Origin: Pelagicoccus mobilis
GTDB taxonomy: Bacteria > Verrucomicrobiota > Verrucomicrobiia > Opitutales > Opitutaceae
Direction of reading: 5' to 3'
DNA: 64,000 bases
Assembly (NCBI RefSeq): GCF_016595505.1
Contig: NZ_JAENIL010000003.1
Location: 1 to 64,000, forward strand
The notes below the pieces were generated by a model. That model saw only the letters and a program-made list of their open reading frames with translations. It was not told the DNA's origin and searched no databases. Both the position numbers and the translations under genes were made by a program. Numbering within the stretch: the stretch's first letter is position 1; each line of letters opens with the position of its first letter. Below are positions 26,459-34,999 of the stretch, in pieces.

Positions 26459-27158
26459 GTTGCTCGATGATGGATTGGGTGGAGAACTGGTAGCGCATGT
26501 TGCGGTAGACGCAGATGTCTGTGACGTCGGCTTCGACTTCGGCGGGGCCGGCCCGGTAGTTGGTCGAAACGCGGTGTCCGCCGGTGACCGGCAGGACTCG
26601 GTGCCAGGTGTGTCCGTGGAGGAGGACTAGGGTGCCTTTCTTGGGGCGGAGTTCGATTTGTCCTTCGAGGTCGTCGTCTGGGTTTCCGGCGGGGAGGACG
26701 GTGTTTCGGTGGGTGCCTGGGACGACCATGACTTGGCCGCCGATTTCCGGGACGATGTCGCGGGTGTAGATGAGGCGGTTCAGGTTGAATCGGGAATTGT
26801 CTTCTGGGGGGCAGTCCTGGTGCCATGCTTGGCCTTTGGTGCCTTTTGCGGAGAACATGACCATGCTGTAGAGGTTGTTCCAGTTGCGTCCGAGAATCGC
26901 GTCGGTGAGAGCGGAAAGCAGTGGGACTTGGTCGATTTCATCGAAGTCGGCTGGACCTCCGTCACGTTGCGGGAACCAGGGTACGATTTCGCACTTGGAG
27001 ACTTGGGTGAACTCGTCGGTGAGGATGGAGGGATCCGACTGGGAAAAGTGGTCCATGATGTGCCCATGCAGGCGATCCATCAAGTCGGTGGAGAAGGCGT
27101 TTTCGATGACGAGGTAGCCGTTTTTCCAGAATTCTTCGGTGGCAGCTTCTATGTTCAT
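26454..27158 (-). CDS. PhyH-family Fe(II)/2-oxoglutarate dioxygenase
   Basis: Phytanoyl-CoA dioxygenase-like oxygenase of about 234 residues. The jelly-roll has the iron ligands H-x-D in WHQDCPPED and a distal histidine in HGHTWHRVLPVTGGHR, with the 2-oxoglutarate-binding arginine in HRVSTNYR. The ATG at 27158 is preferred; the frame is open further upstream but that portion is not family-like and overlaps the operator. It is divergent from an aldo/keto reductase and upstream of the sugar porter and dehydrogenase. A role in modifying or demethylating a sugar or osmolyte is possible but speculative. A REP provides its stop. Confidence 0.82.
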   Translation of the reverse strand: MNIEAATEEFWKNGYLVIENAFSTDLMDRLHGHIMDHFSQSDPSILTDEFTQVSKCEIVPWFPQRDGGPADFDEIDQVPLLSALTDAILGRNWNNLYSMVMFSAKGTKGQAWHQDCPPEDNSRFNLNRLIYTRDIVPEIGGQVMVVPGTHRNTVLPAGNPDDDLEGQIELRPKKGTLVLLHGHTWHRVLPVTGGHRVSTNYRAGPAEVEADVTDICVYRNMRYQFSTQSIIEQR

Positions 27159-27245
27159 AAGGGGTGTCTTGTTGAACTGATTGAGTGTTTTCGCTTCCCG
27201 CGAGTGAATCAAAGGTCGCCGCGATGCACAGTATGGGCAAGTAAA

Positions 27246-27263
27246 AATGCACAAAGATGCACG
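27246..27263. promoter_or_regulatory. TGCACA direct-repeat site (PhyH/AKR divergent promoter)
   Basis: AATGCACAAAGATGCAC, identical over 17 bases to the site in front of the TonB receptor. It sits between the divergent PhyH-type and aldo/keto reductase genes. Confidence 0.6.
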
Positions 27264-27305
27264 AAAAGTGTCGCCAAATTTGTGTTATCCTTAATTTTGG
27301 GAGGC

Positions 27306-28283
27306 ATGAAGAGAAAAATCGCTGGATTGGATTTGGAGTGCAGCGCGCTTGGTTTTGGGGCCTGGGCGATTGGCGGACCCTTTTGGCAAGACCAGCAACC
27401 GTTGGGCTGGGGTGAAGTCGACGATGCGGAATCGGAGGCGGCGTTGCGGGAGGCGATCGCGGGAGGAGTCGACTTCATCGACACCGCTGACCTTTACGGG
27501 GCTGGGCACAGCGAAAAGGTGATCGGCCGAGTGCTTGCGGACACGCGGGAGGACATTGTGGTGTCGACTAAGTGCGGCTTCTGTTTCGACGAGGCGACGA
27601 AGCAGGTAACGGGTTCTAGCTCTGCTCCTGAGTATATTCGGGCGGCCTGTCAGGCTTCTTTGAAGAGGTTGGGTTTGGATAGGATCGACCTCTATTTCTT
27701 GCATGTTCCCGAGTTGGAGGGTGCGGAGAGGGTGGATGCGTTTGCCGCTTTGGGTTCGTTGGTGGACGAGGGATTGATTCGCTCCTTTGGCTGGAGCACG
27801 GACAGTGTCGAGATGGCCAGTTGGGCGTCCGAGCTTGAGGGCTGTGTGGCCATTCAGTACGAGCGAAACGTTTTGCGGGCGAATCCGGAGATGGACGCGC
27901 TTTGTGAGAGCATGGGGCTGGCCGGCGTGAATCGTTCCCCTCTGGCGATGGGGATGTTGAGTCGAAAGTCGATCGAAGGGCGTACGCTTAGCGAGTCGGA
28001 CATCAGGTCGAAGGCGCCGGAATGGTTGAGCTATTTCGAGAACGGGAGGCCGAAGCCGGAGTTTTTGAGCAAGCTGCTGGCGGTTCGCGAAATCTTGTGC
28101 TCCGAGGGGCGAACCGAGTCGCAGGGGGCTTTGGCCTGGCTTTGGGCGACGAGCGAGGCGTCGATTCCTATACCGGGAATTAGGACCGTGGAGCAGGCCC
28201 AGTCCGCGTCTGAGGCGATGCGACTCGGTCCTTTAAGTCCTTCCCAGGTCGAGGAGATTCGATCGATTCTAAAAACCTCATAG
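27306..28283 (+). CDS. Aldo/keto reductase
   Basis: 325-residue AKR with the catalytic tetrad visible: D in FIDTADLYGAGHSE, Y in DLYG, K in VVSTKCGF and H in YFLHVPE. The NADPH-binding C-terminal part reads IPIPGIRTVEQAQSASEAM. Start ATG 27306 has a GGGAGG Shine-Dalgarno. It resembles the oxidoreductases that act on L-fucose or galactose-type sugars in bacterial glycan clusters, but specificity is not determinable. A TGCACA direct-repeat site lies upstream, so it is probably coregulated with the neighbouring cluster. Confidence 0.88.
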   Translation: MKRKIAGLDLECSALGFGAWAIGGPFWQDQQPLGWGEVDDAESEAALREAIAGGVDFIDTADLYGAGHSEKVIGRVLADTREDIVVSTKCGFCFDEATKQVTGSSSAPEYIRAACQASLKRLGLDRIDLYFLHVPELEGAERVDAFAALGSLVDEGLIRSFGWSTDSVEMASWASELEGCVAIQYERNVLRANPEMDALCESMGLAGVNRSPLAMGMLSRKSIEGRTLSESDIRSKAPEWLSYFENGRPKPEFLSKLLAVREILCSEGRTESQGALAWLWATSEASIPIPGIRTVEQAQSASEAMRLGPLSPSQVEEIRSILKTS

Positions 28284-28286
28284 AAG

Positions 28287-28302
28287 CGCACAAGTATGCA
28301 CA
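28287..28302. promoter_or_regulatory. TGCACA direct-repeat site (weaker copy)
   Basis: CGCACA-AGTA-TGCACA with the same 10-bp period, four bases after the aldo/keto reductase stop and 143 bp upstream of the next gene. Confidence 0.35.
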
Positions 28303-28444
28303 AAAACGCCATTCATAGTGGGTGACCGCCGAGGGGCGCGAGCTAGCGATGATTCTTTAAGTTGCGGTGCTTAGATGGGATGCCTAGGGGAGTGGAGTAA
28401 ATAGGGGCATGCGCTCCGATTGTCATTTTCGAAATCCTACATAC

Positions 28445-29365
28445 ATGAACTCCCGGTCTTTATCTCGTTTCAGTCTATATTTTAGTCTGTTGCTGCTGTC
28501 TGCTTGGGTGGTTTTGCCAGAAGCGGACGCTCGTCGAAATGCTCGTGTATTGGTGGACGCCCGCTCGACGGAAGCGTTTAACCAGCTCAAGGCTCAGTAT
28601 CCGGACGGTTTGACCTATAATCTGATGGAGGGGAAGTTTTTTGGCGGTGAGATCCGTGACAAGAGTTTGGAGACGATGCCGTTTAAGAAGGTAGCTTTCG
28701 AAATCGCGACTCGTTTGGAAAAGCAGGGGATGTTTGTATCGGGCGATGTGAATACGGCCGACATGCTCGTCGTTATCAGCTGGGGGACGACGGACTCTCC
28801 GGTTGATTGGTCCGAGCTGTTTGGGCAAACCGATTTAGGTGGAGGGACGACCGATGACTTTAGCGGAGACTCTGGTGGAGGCGAAGATGGGTTTGGCGAT
28901 TCGGGCGGAAACTATGGGTCGTTTGATTCTATAGACGCTGGGTACTCGGACTCGTTTATGGTGGATGACGGAACGACTCGTAGCCAGAATTTCAGTACGG
29001 CGAAACTGCTTGGGATCGATCGGGCTTTGAACTCGAGATCAACGAGTAGCTCAGAGTATTACGAGTTGGAGTCCTTACTTCAACGCGAACGCTATTTCAT
29101 CGTGGTGCAAGCGTTTGATTTTCAGAAGCTGAAAGGGGAAAAGAAGATCTCTATTCTTTGGTCGACTCGATTCAGTATGGATTCGACAGGGGCGAATTTT
29201 AGAGATGCTTACCTTTCTCTCTCCCGTGCGGCGGCGCCTTACTTTGGCGAGCACATGGATGACTTGGCGAAGGAGAAGGTGAACATGGGCGCTGGCGAAG
29301 CGACTGTGGGCGAACTCGAAGTGATCGGAATTCTCGACGAGGACGAGGTTGAGGAAGAAAAGTAG
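28445..29365 (+). CDS. Secreted hypothetical protein
   Basis: 306-residue exported protein of unknown function. The ATG at 28445 gives a signal peptide (MNSRSLSRFSLYFSLLLLSAWVVLPEADA). The body has an alpha/beta pattern reminiscent of DUF4136-like lipoproteins (ARVLVDARSTEAF, TADMLVVISWG, YFIVVQAFDF). It is interrupted by a Gly/Asp/Ser-rich low-complexity linker at about residues 130-170, and the tail is acidic. No cysteine lipobox. It stands alone, convergent with the ECF sigma gene. Confidence 0.7.
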   Translation: MNSRSLSRFSLYFSLLLLSAWVVLPEADARRNARVLVDARSTEAFNQLKAQYPDGLTYNLMEGKFFGGEIRDKSLETMPFKKVAFEIATRLEKQGMFVSGDVNTADMLVVISWGTTDSPVDWSELFGQTDLGGGTTDDFSGDSGGGEDGFGDSGGNYGSFDSIDAGYSDSFMVDDGTTRSQNFSTAKLLGIDRALNSRSTSSSEYYELESLLQRERYFIVVQAFDFQKLKGEKKISILWSTRFSMDSTGANFRDAYLSLSRAAAPYFGEHMDDLAKEKVNMGAGEATVGELEVIGILDEDEVEEEK

Positions 29366-29371
29366 TTGTCC

Positions 29372-30265
29372 TTAGCCTAGTTGCTTTAGGAGGTGACGTA
29401 GCTTTTCGGGGTTCCGTTGCTGGTAGATCGTCGCTATTTTCTGGTTTTGTATTGTGATGAACAATACGGTTTCTAGTTGATTGCCGTTGTAGATGAGGGC
29501 TGTTGGTTGCCCGTTTATTTGCTTTAGCTGCACTTCGTAGCGCAGCCCGGTTTTTTTCGCTTTTCGGGAGAGTCCGAGGAATAGGCGGGTGATGATCTCG
29601 CTTGAGTGTAGCGGGCGTCTTGCTGCTTTGGCGAGTTTTCCACCGTCGGAGTACAAGGTGGCGTCTTGTGCCAGCAAACTTTCCAGCGTTTGAGCATCTC
29701 TTGCTTCGGCGGCGGCTAGAAAGGCTGTCAGGAGCTGCTGATGCGATTCTGGTTCGACGGGGCGTTTTGCTTTTTCTGCACGGAGAGCTCGACGGGCTCT
29801 CGATGCGAGTTGGCGGCAGTTGGCTTCTTCTTTTTTGAGGATGTCTGCTATTTGTGGGAACGAGTAGTCGAAGACGTCGTGAAGGATGAAGGCTGCTCGT
29901 TCTGTCGGGCTCAGTCTCTCCATGGCATGCAATAGCGCATATGTAATGGAATCTTCGATACTCGCCTGGTCGGCTGGGGAGTGTTCGTCAGTTAGAAGTG
30001 GTTCGGGGAGCCATGGCCCGACATAGGTTTCTCTCTGATGTTGAGCGGATTTTAAGCGATCGAGGGAAATGCGGCTGGCGGCAGTTCTTAGCCAGGCGAG
30101 GGGTTCGCGAATCTCGGCTTGTTGTTCTGGAGTTAGTTTGTGCCAGCGGAGGAGGCTTTCTTGGGCGATGTCCTCGGCGTCAGCCCAAGACCCGAGCATG
30201 CGATAGCCGAGTCGCTCGAGGTCTCGGCGGTAGTGGGCGGTGGGGTCTTGGGCTGGAGGAAGCAT
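29372..30265 (-). CDS. ECF41-type RNA polymerase sigma factor
   Basis: Extracytoplasmic-function sigma factor with regions 2 and 4 (YRMLGSWADAEDIAQESLLRWHK; LSPTERAAFILHDVFDYSFPQIADIL). A C-terminal SnoaL-like domain of about 110 residues follows. The linker WLPEPL (W85 to P89) and the near-terminal NPEKL match the ECF41 hallmarks WLPEP and NPDKL. In this group the C-terminal extension, not an anti-sigma factor, controls activity. It follows the AhpD-like gene by three bases, the standard ECF41 context. Confidence 0.9.
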   Translation of the reverse strand: MLPPAQDPTAHYRRDLERLGYRMLGSWADAEDIAQESLLRWHKLTPEQQAEIREPLAWLRTAASRISLDRLKSAQHQRETYVGPWLPEPLLTDEHSPADQASIEDSITYALLHAMERLSPTERAAFILHDVFDYSFPQIADILKKEEANCRQLASRARRALRAEKAKRPVEPESHQQLLTAFLAAAEARDAQTLESLLAQDATLYSDGGKLAKAARRPLHSSEIITRLFLGLSRKAKKTGLRYEVQLKQINGQPTALIYNGNQLETVLFITIQNQKIATIYQQRNPEKLRHLLKQLG

Positions 30266-30268
30266 TTT

Positions 30269-30801
30269 TTAAACGTCGATGGAAATGAGCGAGCAAGCTG
30301 TGTGGTAGCCCATGCTCCGTTTTACGATGGGGAAAACTTGTGCCGCTGCAATGACGAGACCGAGTTCGATCATGGTGGCTTTTCCGTGTTCCCATTTGAG
30401 CTCGGTTCTTAGTTCCTCGCACGTTTCCGATTCTTCGAGGCATGCTTTGGTGAACGCCTGGACGCGGAGGAGGTGAGGAGGGAGTTGTCCTTGGTCGAGA
30501 ACGATTGCGGCGATCAGTTCGTCTTCGAAGCCGGCTTGCTGCGCGACTCGAACCGCAAGTTGGAGGCAAGGGCCGCAATCCGCGTGTCGGTATGCGGTGA
30601 GTTTCGCGGTCATGTACACGTCGAGGGGCGCGTGCGCACGGTGGCTCGCCATAGGGACGAAGTGATTGAAGACTTCAAGGGCTTCGGGCGCTTCGTCCAG
30701 CATGACTTTCATGTAGGAGGCGTCGTAGTCGTAAGCCTTTTCGAACGCTTCGATATTTTGCAGTGCTTGGGCGCGATTGTCGGGAGCTGTGTTTGTGTTC
30801 A
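30269..30801 (-). CDS. AhpD-like carboxymuconolactone decarboxylase family protein
   Basis: 177-residue all-helical protein of the CMD/AhpD family. The redox motif is HADCGPC (C76, C79) with the following helix LQLAVRVAQQAGF. Such proteins act as peroxidase partners or disulfide reductases. ECF41 sigma factors are typically encoded beside a CMD, oxidoreductase or epimerase gene that they transcribe, and this is exactly that pairing. The start at 30801 is chosen by family length. It probably responds to oxidative or thiol stress. Confidence 0.88.
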
Positions 30802-30936
30802 TCAACTCCCTTGACGAGATGGGGCGATGAACTGTGACAGGTCGGGCTCGTTTTTTGGGAAAGTTCTCAGCTAAAGCTATGTGACGACTGCCACTGATGT
30901 TGCTGATGAGTGGCGACTTGGAACCTGCAATGCTTG

Positions 30937-31860
30937 CTACTTCTTGAGTCGCCAGAGGCCGGCGAGAGCGGAGCCGATGACTGAGTGCATGACGGCTGAG
31001 ATGGCGCACGGGACTGCGGTGAGGGGGTTGGCGGCGAAGTGCTTGGTGGCAAGAGCGGTCGCCAATCCGGAGTTTTGCATGCCGACTTCGATCGATATCG
31101 TGCGGCGAATGAGTTTGTCGTAGCCGAGGATTTTGGCGAAGAAATAGCCCGAGGCGAAGGCGGCGCTGTGGAGCAGGATGACGGCTCCTAGAAGCTGCAA
31201 GCCCGATTCGAGCACTGCGTCTGCTCTCGCACCGAGGATAGCCGCGCAGATGAGAGCGATGACGATTACTGAAACAAGGGGGCCTACGGGAAGAACCGCT
31301 TTTACTAGCTTCGGGAAAAGGTGGTGTAGAGCTACGCCAATCGCTACGGGAGCGAGCACGATTTTAATCATGCTGAGAAAGAGTCCGGCTGCATCGACCG
31401 GAACGTATTGGCCAGCCAAATACGAGGTTAGTAGGGGCGTAGCTGCAATGGCGACGGCGGTCGAGCACATGGTCATGAGGACGGAGAGGGCGACGTTGGC
31501 TCGAGCGATGAAGACGACGACGTTTGACGCGGTGCCTCCTGGGCAACAAGCGACGAGGATGAGTCCGACGGCGAAGTCGGTTGGCAGTTGTAGGGCTTTG
31601 CCGATCGCCCAACCCCAGAAAGGCATGAGGACGAACTGGGCGGCGACTCCGGCGGCGACCGCCTTGGGCATGGTCGCAACGCGTTTGAAGTCGTCGATGC
31701 TGAGGGTGATGCCCATGCCAAGCATGATGATGGAGAGTCCCCAGATGATGTGGGGGCGTTGAAACCAGGCGATCCAGGTGGGGTCGATGAGGGCCCAAAT
31801 GCAGGCGGCGGCGACCCAGATGGGGAAGAGGTTGGCGAGGAGATTGAGGGCTCTGGACAT
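30937..31860 (-). CDS. BASS-family sodium-dependent transporter
   Basis: Bile acid:sodium symporter family protein, 307 residues with about nine or ten membrane helices. Family signatures are GLSIIMLGMGITLSIDDF, LILVACCPGGTASNVVVFIARANVALSV and the second-half ISIEVGMQNSGLATALATKHF, both sodium-site crossover motifs. It probably imports an organic acid anion; the bile acid name reflects the family only. It stands alone upstream of the AhpD-like/sigma pair on the same strand. Confidence 0.9.
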   Translation of the reverse strand: MSRALNLLANLFPIWVAAACIWALIDPTWIAWFQRPHIIWGLSIIMLGMGITLSIDDFKRVATMPKAVAAGVAAQFVLMPFWGWAIGKALQLPTDFAVGLILVACCPGGTASNVVVFIARANVALSVLMTMCSTAVAIAATPLLTSYLAGQYVPVDAAGLFLSMIKIVLAPVAIGVALHHLFPKLVKAVLPVGPLVSVIVIALICAAILGARADAVLESGLQLLGAVILLHSAAFASGYFFAKILGYDKLIRRTISIEVGMQNSGLATALATKHFAANPLTAVPCAISAVMHSVIGSALAGLWRLKK

Positions 31861-32112
31861 TTGTGAGGCGGGAGTTGCGTTGGCGGCAAGTAGGGGAAGC
31901 TTGCGACTGTCTTGAATCGATGCTCTGGGGCAAGGCTAATGAGGCTGGGGGCTTTGCCTGTTGCTCGTAGAGGGAAGCGCTCATGGCTCCAGCTTAGTAG
32001 CATAGAAAAACGCTGGCCTGTTCGGGATTCGGCGAGAATCGCTTAAGCGAGGTCGTTCGCTTGGCGTTAATCAGAGGAGCGAGACGTTTCGCGTCTCGAA
32101 CTTGGAAGCAGT

Positions 32113-32730
32113 ATGAATTTCTGGAAAGCACTCTCTATTTTCGCATGCGGGCTCGGCCTAACGGTATCTGCCAGTGCCTTATCCTTCACTGATGTCGATG
32201 TGGACGGAAAGGAAGGGGAGCCTGATTGGCAGTACATGGCTAATTGGAATTCCAGCTCAGGCGTGAAGAGTTGGGATAAGACTTTTGATCTGCTGGGAGC
32301 TGGGTTCGACCCTGAGATGATGAAAGTCATCAGCGCCACGGTTTCCTTCGCTTTCTCCGATGACTACTGGAAAAAGAGCGATCCTCTCGATAAGAAGAAC
32401 AAGGACTTGGAGAAGGTGCGGATCCTTGTTGGAGGTGAGACCTTGTGGGATGACTTGGAAGTCGATGGCTATCATTCATCTACTCCTCTGACTTTCGATT
32501 GGTACAGCAAGAGTCTGAGCTCTAATATCATCTCTCAACTGCAGGACGGGATTGTAGACTATTCGGTAGAGGCGAGATACGGGGATTTCTATCTCAAAGA
32601 GGCGTCGCTGACGATCGAAGCGGAACGTATGAGTGTTCCGGATACCGGCGCGACGATTGCGATGTTGGGACTCGGTGTCGCATCGCTTGTCATCCTCCGT
32701 CGCCAGATGGTGAAAGGCGAAGCCGCCTAG
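32113..32730 (+). CDS. VPDSG-CTERM exported protein
   Basis: 205-residue secreted protein of unknown function. It has an N-terminal signal peptide (MNFWKALSIFACGLGLTVSASA) and a beta-rich middle. The C-terminus is tripartite: VPDTG motif, hydrophobic segment (ATIAMLGLGVASLVIL) and RRQ basic cluster. This is the VPDSG-CTERM exosortase-sorting signal described from Verrucomicrobia and is a good lineage marker. A strong terminator follows. The matching exosortase is not in the window. Confidence 0.85.
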   Translation: MNFWKALSIFACGLGLTVSASALSFTDVDVDGKEGEPDWQYMANWNSSSGVKSWDKTFDLLGAGFDPEMMKVISATVSFAFSDDYWKKSDPLDKKNKDLEKVRILVGGETLWDDLEVDGYHSSTPLTFDWYSKSLSSNIISQLQDGIVDYSVEARYGDFYLKEASLTIEAERMSVPDTGATIAMLGLGVASLVILRRQMVKGEAA

Positions 32731-32764
32731 AAGACTTTCGGTTTGTTATCTTAAATCCAGAAAA

Positions 32765-32792
32765 GCCGCGATCGTTTGATCGCGGCTTTTTT
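32765..32792 (+). terminator. Strong Rho-independent terminator
   Basis: GCCGCGATC (32765-32773), loop GTTT, GATCGCGGC (32778-32786), then six T. Perfect stem after the VPDSG-CTERM gene. The 5' flanking A run lets it also work for the convergent DUF5069 gene. Confidence 0.9.
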
Positions 32793-32813
32793 GTGAGATT
32801 GATGTGTATCTGG

Positions 32814-33272
32814 CTAGATGCGTTCTTCTTCTATATCGTAGACGTCGAACCAGACGTACACGATTTTACCCGATGGAATGAATTGTGGGATGTAGCCTTC
32901 TAGGAACTCCTGTAGTTCGATCGGCATGTCGGTTGGCCGAGTGGATCGCATCTTGTTGTTCCAGGCGATGACTTCCCGCCTTTCCTTCACTTGTGAGTTT
33001 TCGTTTATCCAAGCCCCGACTGCTTCGTCGTCGGCGCCGGTAGCCACGAATTCCTTGAAGTCGTCGCCCTTGATGCCGGTGAAGCTGAAGAAGGTATTAT
33101 CAAGCGGGCAATCGAAATGGTATTCGCCGTTTGTTCCAGCAAGTACGGCTCGACATTTGTCGAGGGCTCGAGCGGCGACGACGTAACCGCCGAGCGTTTC
33201 GCGCGGGCTGCGCGGATACTCTTGGGAGAGGTCTTTTGCGAGGGAGGTGAGGGTGTTTGACGCTGTGCTCAT
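32814..33272 (-). CDS. DUF5069-family protein
   Basis: 152-residue cytoplasmic protein. The N-terminal pattern KDLSQEYPRSPRETLGGYVVAARALDKCRA, then TFFSFTGIKGDDFKEFV and a VGAWI segment, are those of the DUF5069 family common in Verrucomicrobia and Planctomycetes. Function unknown. It has no obvious operon partner and is convergent with the VPDSG-CTERM gene. The roughly 260 bp upstream of it (to the next gene at 33534) hold no feature I can name. Confidence 0.75.
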   Translation of the reverse strand: MSTASNTLTSLAKDLSQEYPRSPRETLGGYVVAARALDKCRAVLAGTNGEYHFDCPLDNTFFSFTGIKGDDFKEFVATGADDEAVGAWINENSQVKERREVIAWNNKMRSTRPTDMPIELQEFLEGYIPQFIPSGKIVYVWFDVYDIEEERI

Positions 33273-33533
33273 GCTCCCTTCTACGAAGAGTGCTGCCGAA
33301 TGATTGTAGTGGCTTCCGTTTCCCGAACTCTGAGCTCAACCGCATTGACGGAAAAATTTGGAGGTTTTAAAAATGAAAATGAATTTCAGATTTAAATTGA
33401 TATTTACGGAGAAAGTTCCTTGATTCGCGATTACCCCGATGTCCGTTGTCTCGAACTTTATTCCCCGTAAGAGCGATTTTTTGCGAGGGTAGCGAAGTGT
33501 GGAGGTCTTGGAAGTGGGGCGAGGATTTGAACT

Positions 33534-34940
33534 ATGAGTATTGCTGAAGCGAAACACGAAGGATCGAACGTCTATCTTTGGTTTATCTGCCTTGTTGCTG
33601 GGGCGGGCGGGATCCTGTTTGGGTATGATGTGGTTGTGGTTTCCGGTACTACGTCGCAGGTGTCTGAGCTGTATGATTTTTCTCCGGGCCAGTTAGGCTT
33701 TTTCGTGAGCAGCGTGTTGGTGGGATGTGGTGTCGGATCGTTTTGTTCGGGTTTCATTGCAGACCGGTTTGGGCGCAAGTCGCTGATCGTCTTAGCCTCG
33801 GTGTTGATCTTCGTATCCGCTTTGTGGAGCGGTTTTGCTAATGGCGCGACGCAATTGATCATTGCTCGACTTATTGGAGGCATGGGGATCGGTGCGGCGA
33901 CGATGGTGTGTCCGCTTTACATATCGGAGGTTGCGCCTGAAGAGCACCGAGGGCGTTTGGTTACGCTGTATCAGTTTACAATTACGATCGGGATCGTGAT
34001 TTGCGTGTTCGTGAATTATGGGATTTTCAACTACGCGGAGGCGAATCAGGGTAACGAGTCCCTCTCTGAAACTTGGAAGTGGTTTGCCGTCGAGAACAGC
34101 TGGCGAGCGATGTTCACTGCTGAAGCTTTGCCAGGTTTGGTGTTTCTCGCTTGTACTGCGTTTTTGCCGGAGACTCCTCGCTGGTTGACCAAGAAGGGGC
34201 GGGACGCGGAAGCGTTGAAGGTGTTGGAGCGAATCAATGGAGAGGAGAGAGCGTCTGTTGTGGAAGCCGAAATCCAGGCGGCGGTGAAAGATGAAACTGA
34301 TGTTAAGCTGGGAGATCTCTTTACTGCTAAGTTGAGTCGGCCGCTCTTGCTTTCGGTGATCATTTGTTTCTTTGCGGAGGCTTGCGGCATCGCGGCAGTT
34401 ATGTACTACGGGCCTGACATCTTTGAGGCGGCAGGATTCAGTCTTGGCGGGGCCTTGGGGGGATTTGGCACAATCGCAGTCGTGAACATGCTGGCCACGA
34501 TTGCGGCTCTCAGGTTTATGGATACGCTGGGGCGAAAGAAGCTATTGTTGATCGGCTCTGTAGGTGCATTGATCTCCCATTTGATCATTGGTGTCCTGTT
34601 TTTGAATGATGCAGTGGGCATTCCGGTAGTGGTCGCGATTAACGCGTTTGTGGCGTTCTTTGCGGCAGCGATTGGCCCGGTGAAATTCGTGTTTATTTCA
34701 GAGGTATTTCCTAATCGGATACGCGGTCAGGCAATTTCAGTGGCGAGCCTGTCTATTTGGTTGACGAGCGCTGCGGTCGCTCAGCTGTTTCCGGTGATGC
34801 GAGCGAGCATGGATGCCGGATACATCTTCTTCATATTCGCCTTTGTTCTCTTGGTGTCATTGCCGATCATCCGGAAAATGATGCCTGAGACGAAGGGCAA
34901 GACGATTGAGGAGCTGGAGCTGACGTTTGTGAGGCATTAG
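33534..34940 (+). CDS. MFS sugar porter
   Basis: 468-residue SP-family symporter. Landmarks are [80 protein letters not shown] and [19 protein letters not shown], with [12 protein letters not shown] near the end. Helix 7 has [18 protein letters not shown] in place of the usual QxxG-glucose motif, so the substrate may not be glucose. It is convergent with the GH9 gene; functional linkage is possible but not shown. Confidence 0.9.
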   Translation: MSIAEAKHEGSNVYLWFICLVAGAGGILFGYDVVVVSGTTSQVSELYDFSPGQLGFFVSSVLVGCGVGSFCSGFIADRFGRKSLIVLASVLIFVSALWSGFANGATQLIIARLIGGMGIGAATMVCPLYISEVAPEEHRGRLVTLYQFTITIGIVICVFVNYGIFNYAEANQGNESLSETWKWFAVENSWRAMFTAEALPGLVFLACTAFLPETPRWLTKKGRDAEALKVLERINGEERASVVEAEIQAAVKDETDVKLGDLFTAKLSRPLLLSVIICFFAEACGIAAVMYYGPDIFEAAGFSLGGALGGFGTIAVVNMLATIAALRFMDTLGRKKLLLIGSVGALISHLIIGVLFLNDAVGIPVVVAINAFVAFFAAAIGPVKFVFISEVFPNRIRGQAISVASLSIWLTSAAVAQLFPVMRASMDAGYIFFIFAFVLLVSLPIIRKMMPETKGKTIEELELTFVRH

Positions 34941-34966
34941 GTTTGGGACGGCGTGTGTTGTCCTGC

Positions 34967-34999
34967 GTCGCGGACGCGGGCTAAAGCACAGCGCTACGG
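34967..34999 (-). repeat. REP hairpin supplying a stop codon
   Basis: GTCGCGGACGCGGGC, then TAAAGCACA and GCGCTACGG. On the minus strand it begins CGTAGCGC and matches the copy near 23805-23832. Its TAG is the stop codon of the GH9 gene. Confidence 0.7.

Noticed and set aside
26658-27305. Long N-terminal extension of the aldo/keto reductase
   Set aside because: It is the antisense of the PhyH-type gene. The good Shine-Dalgarno and family N-terminus place the start at 27306.
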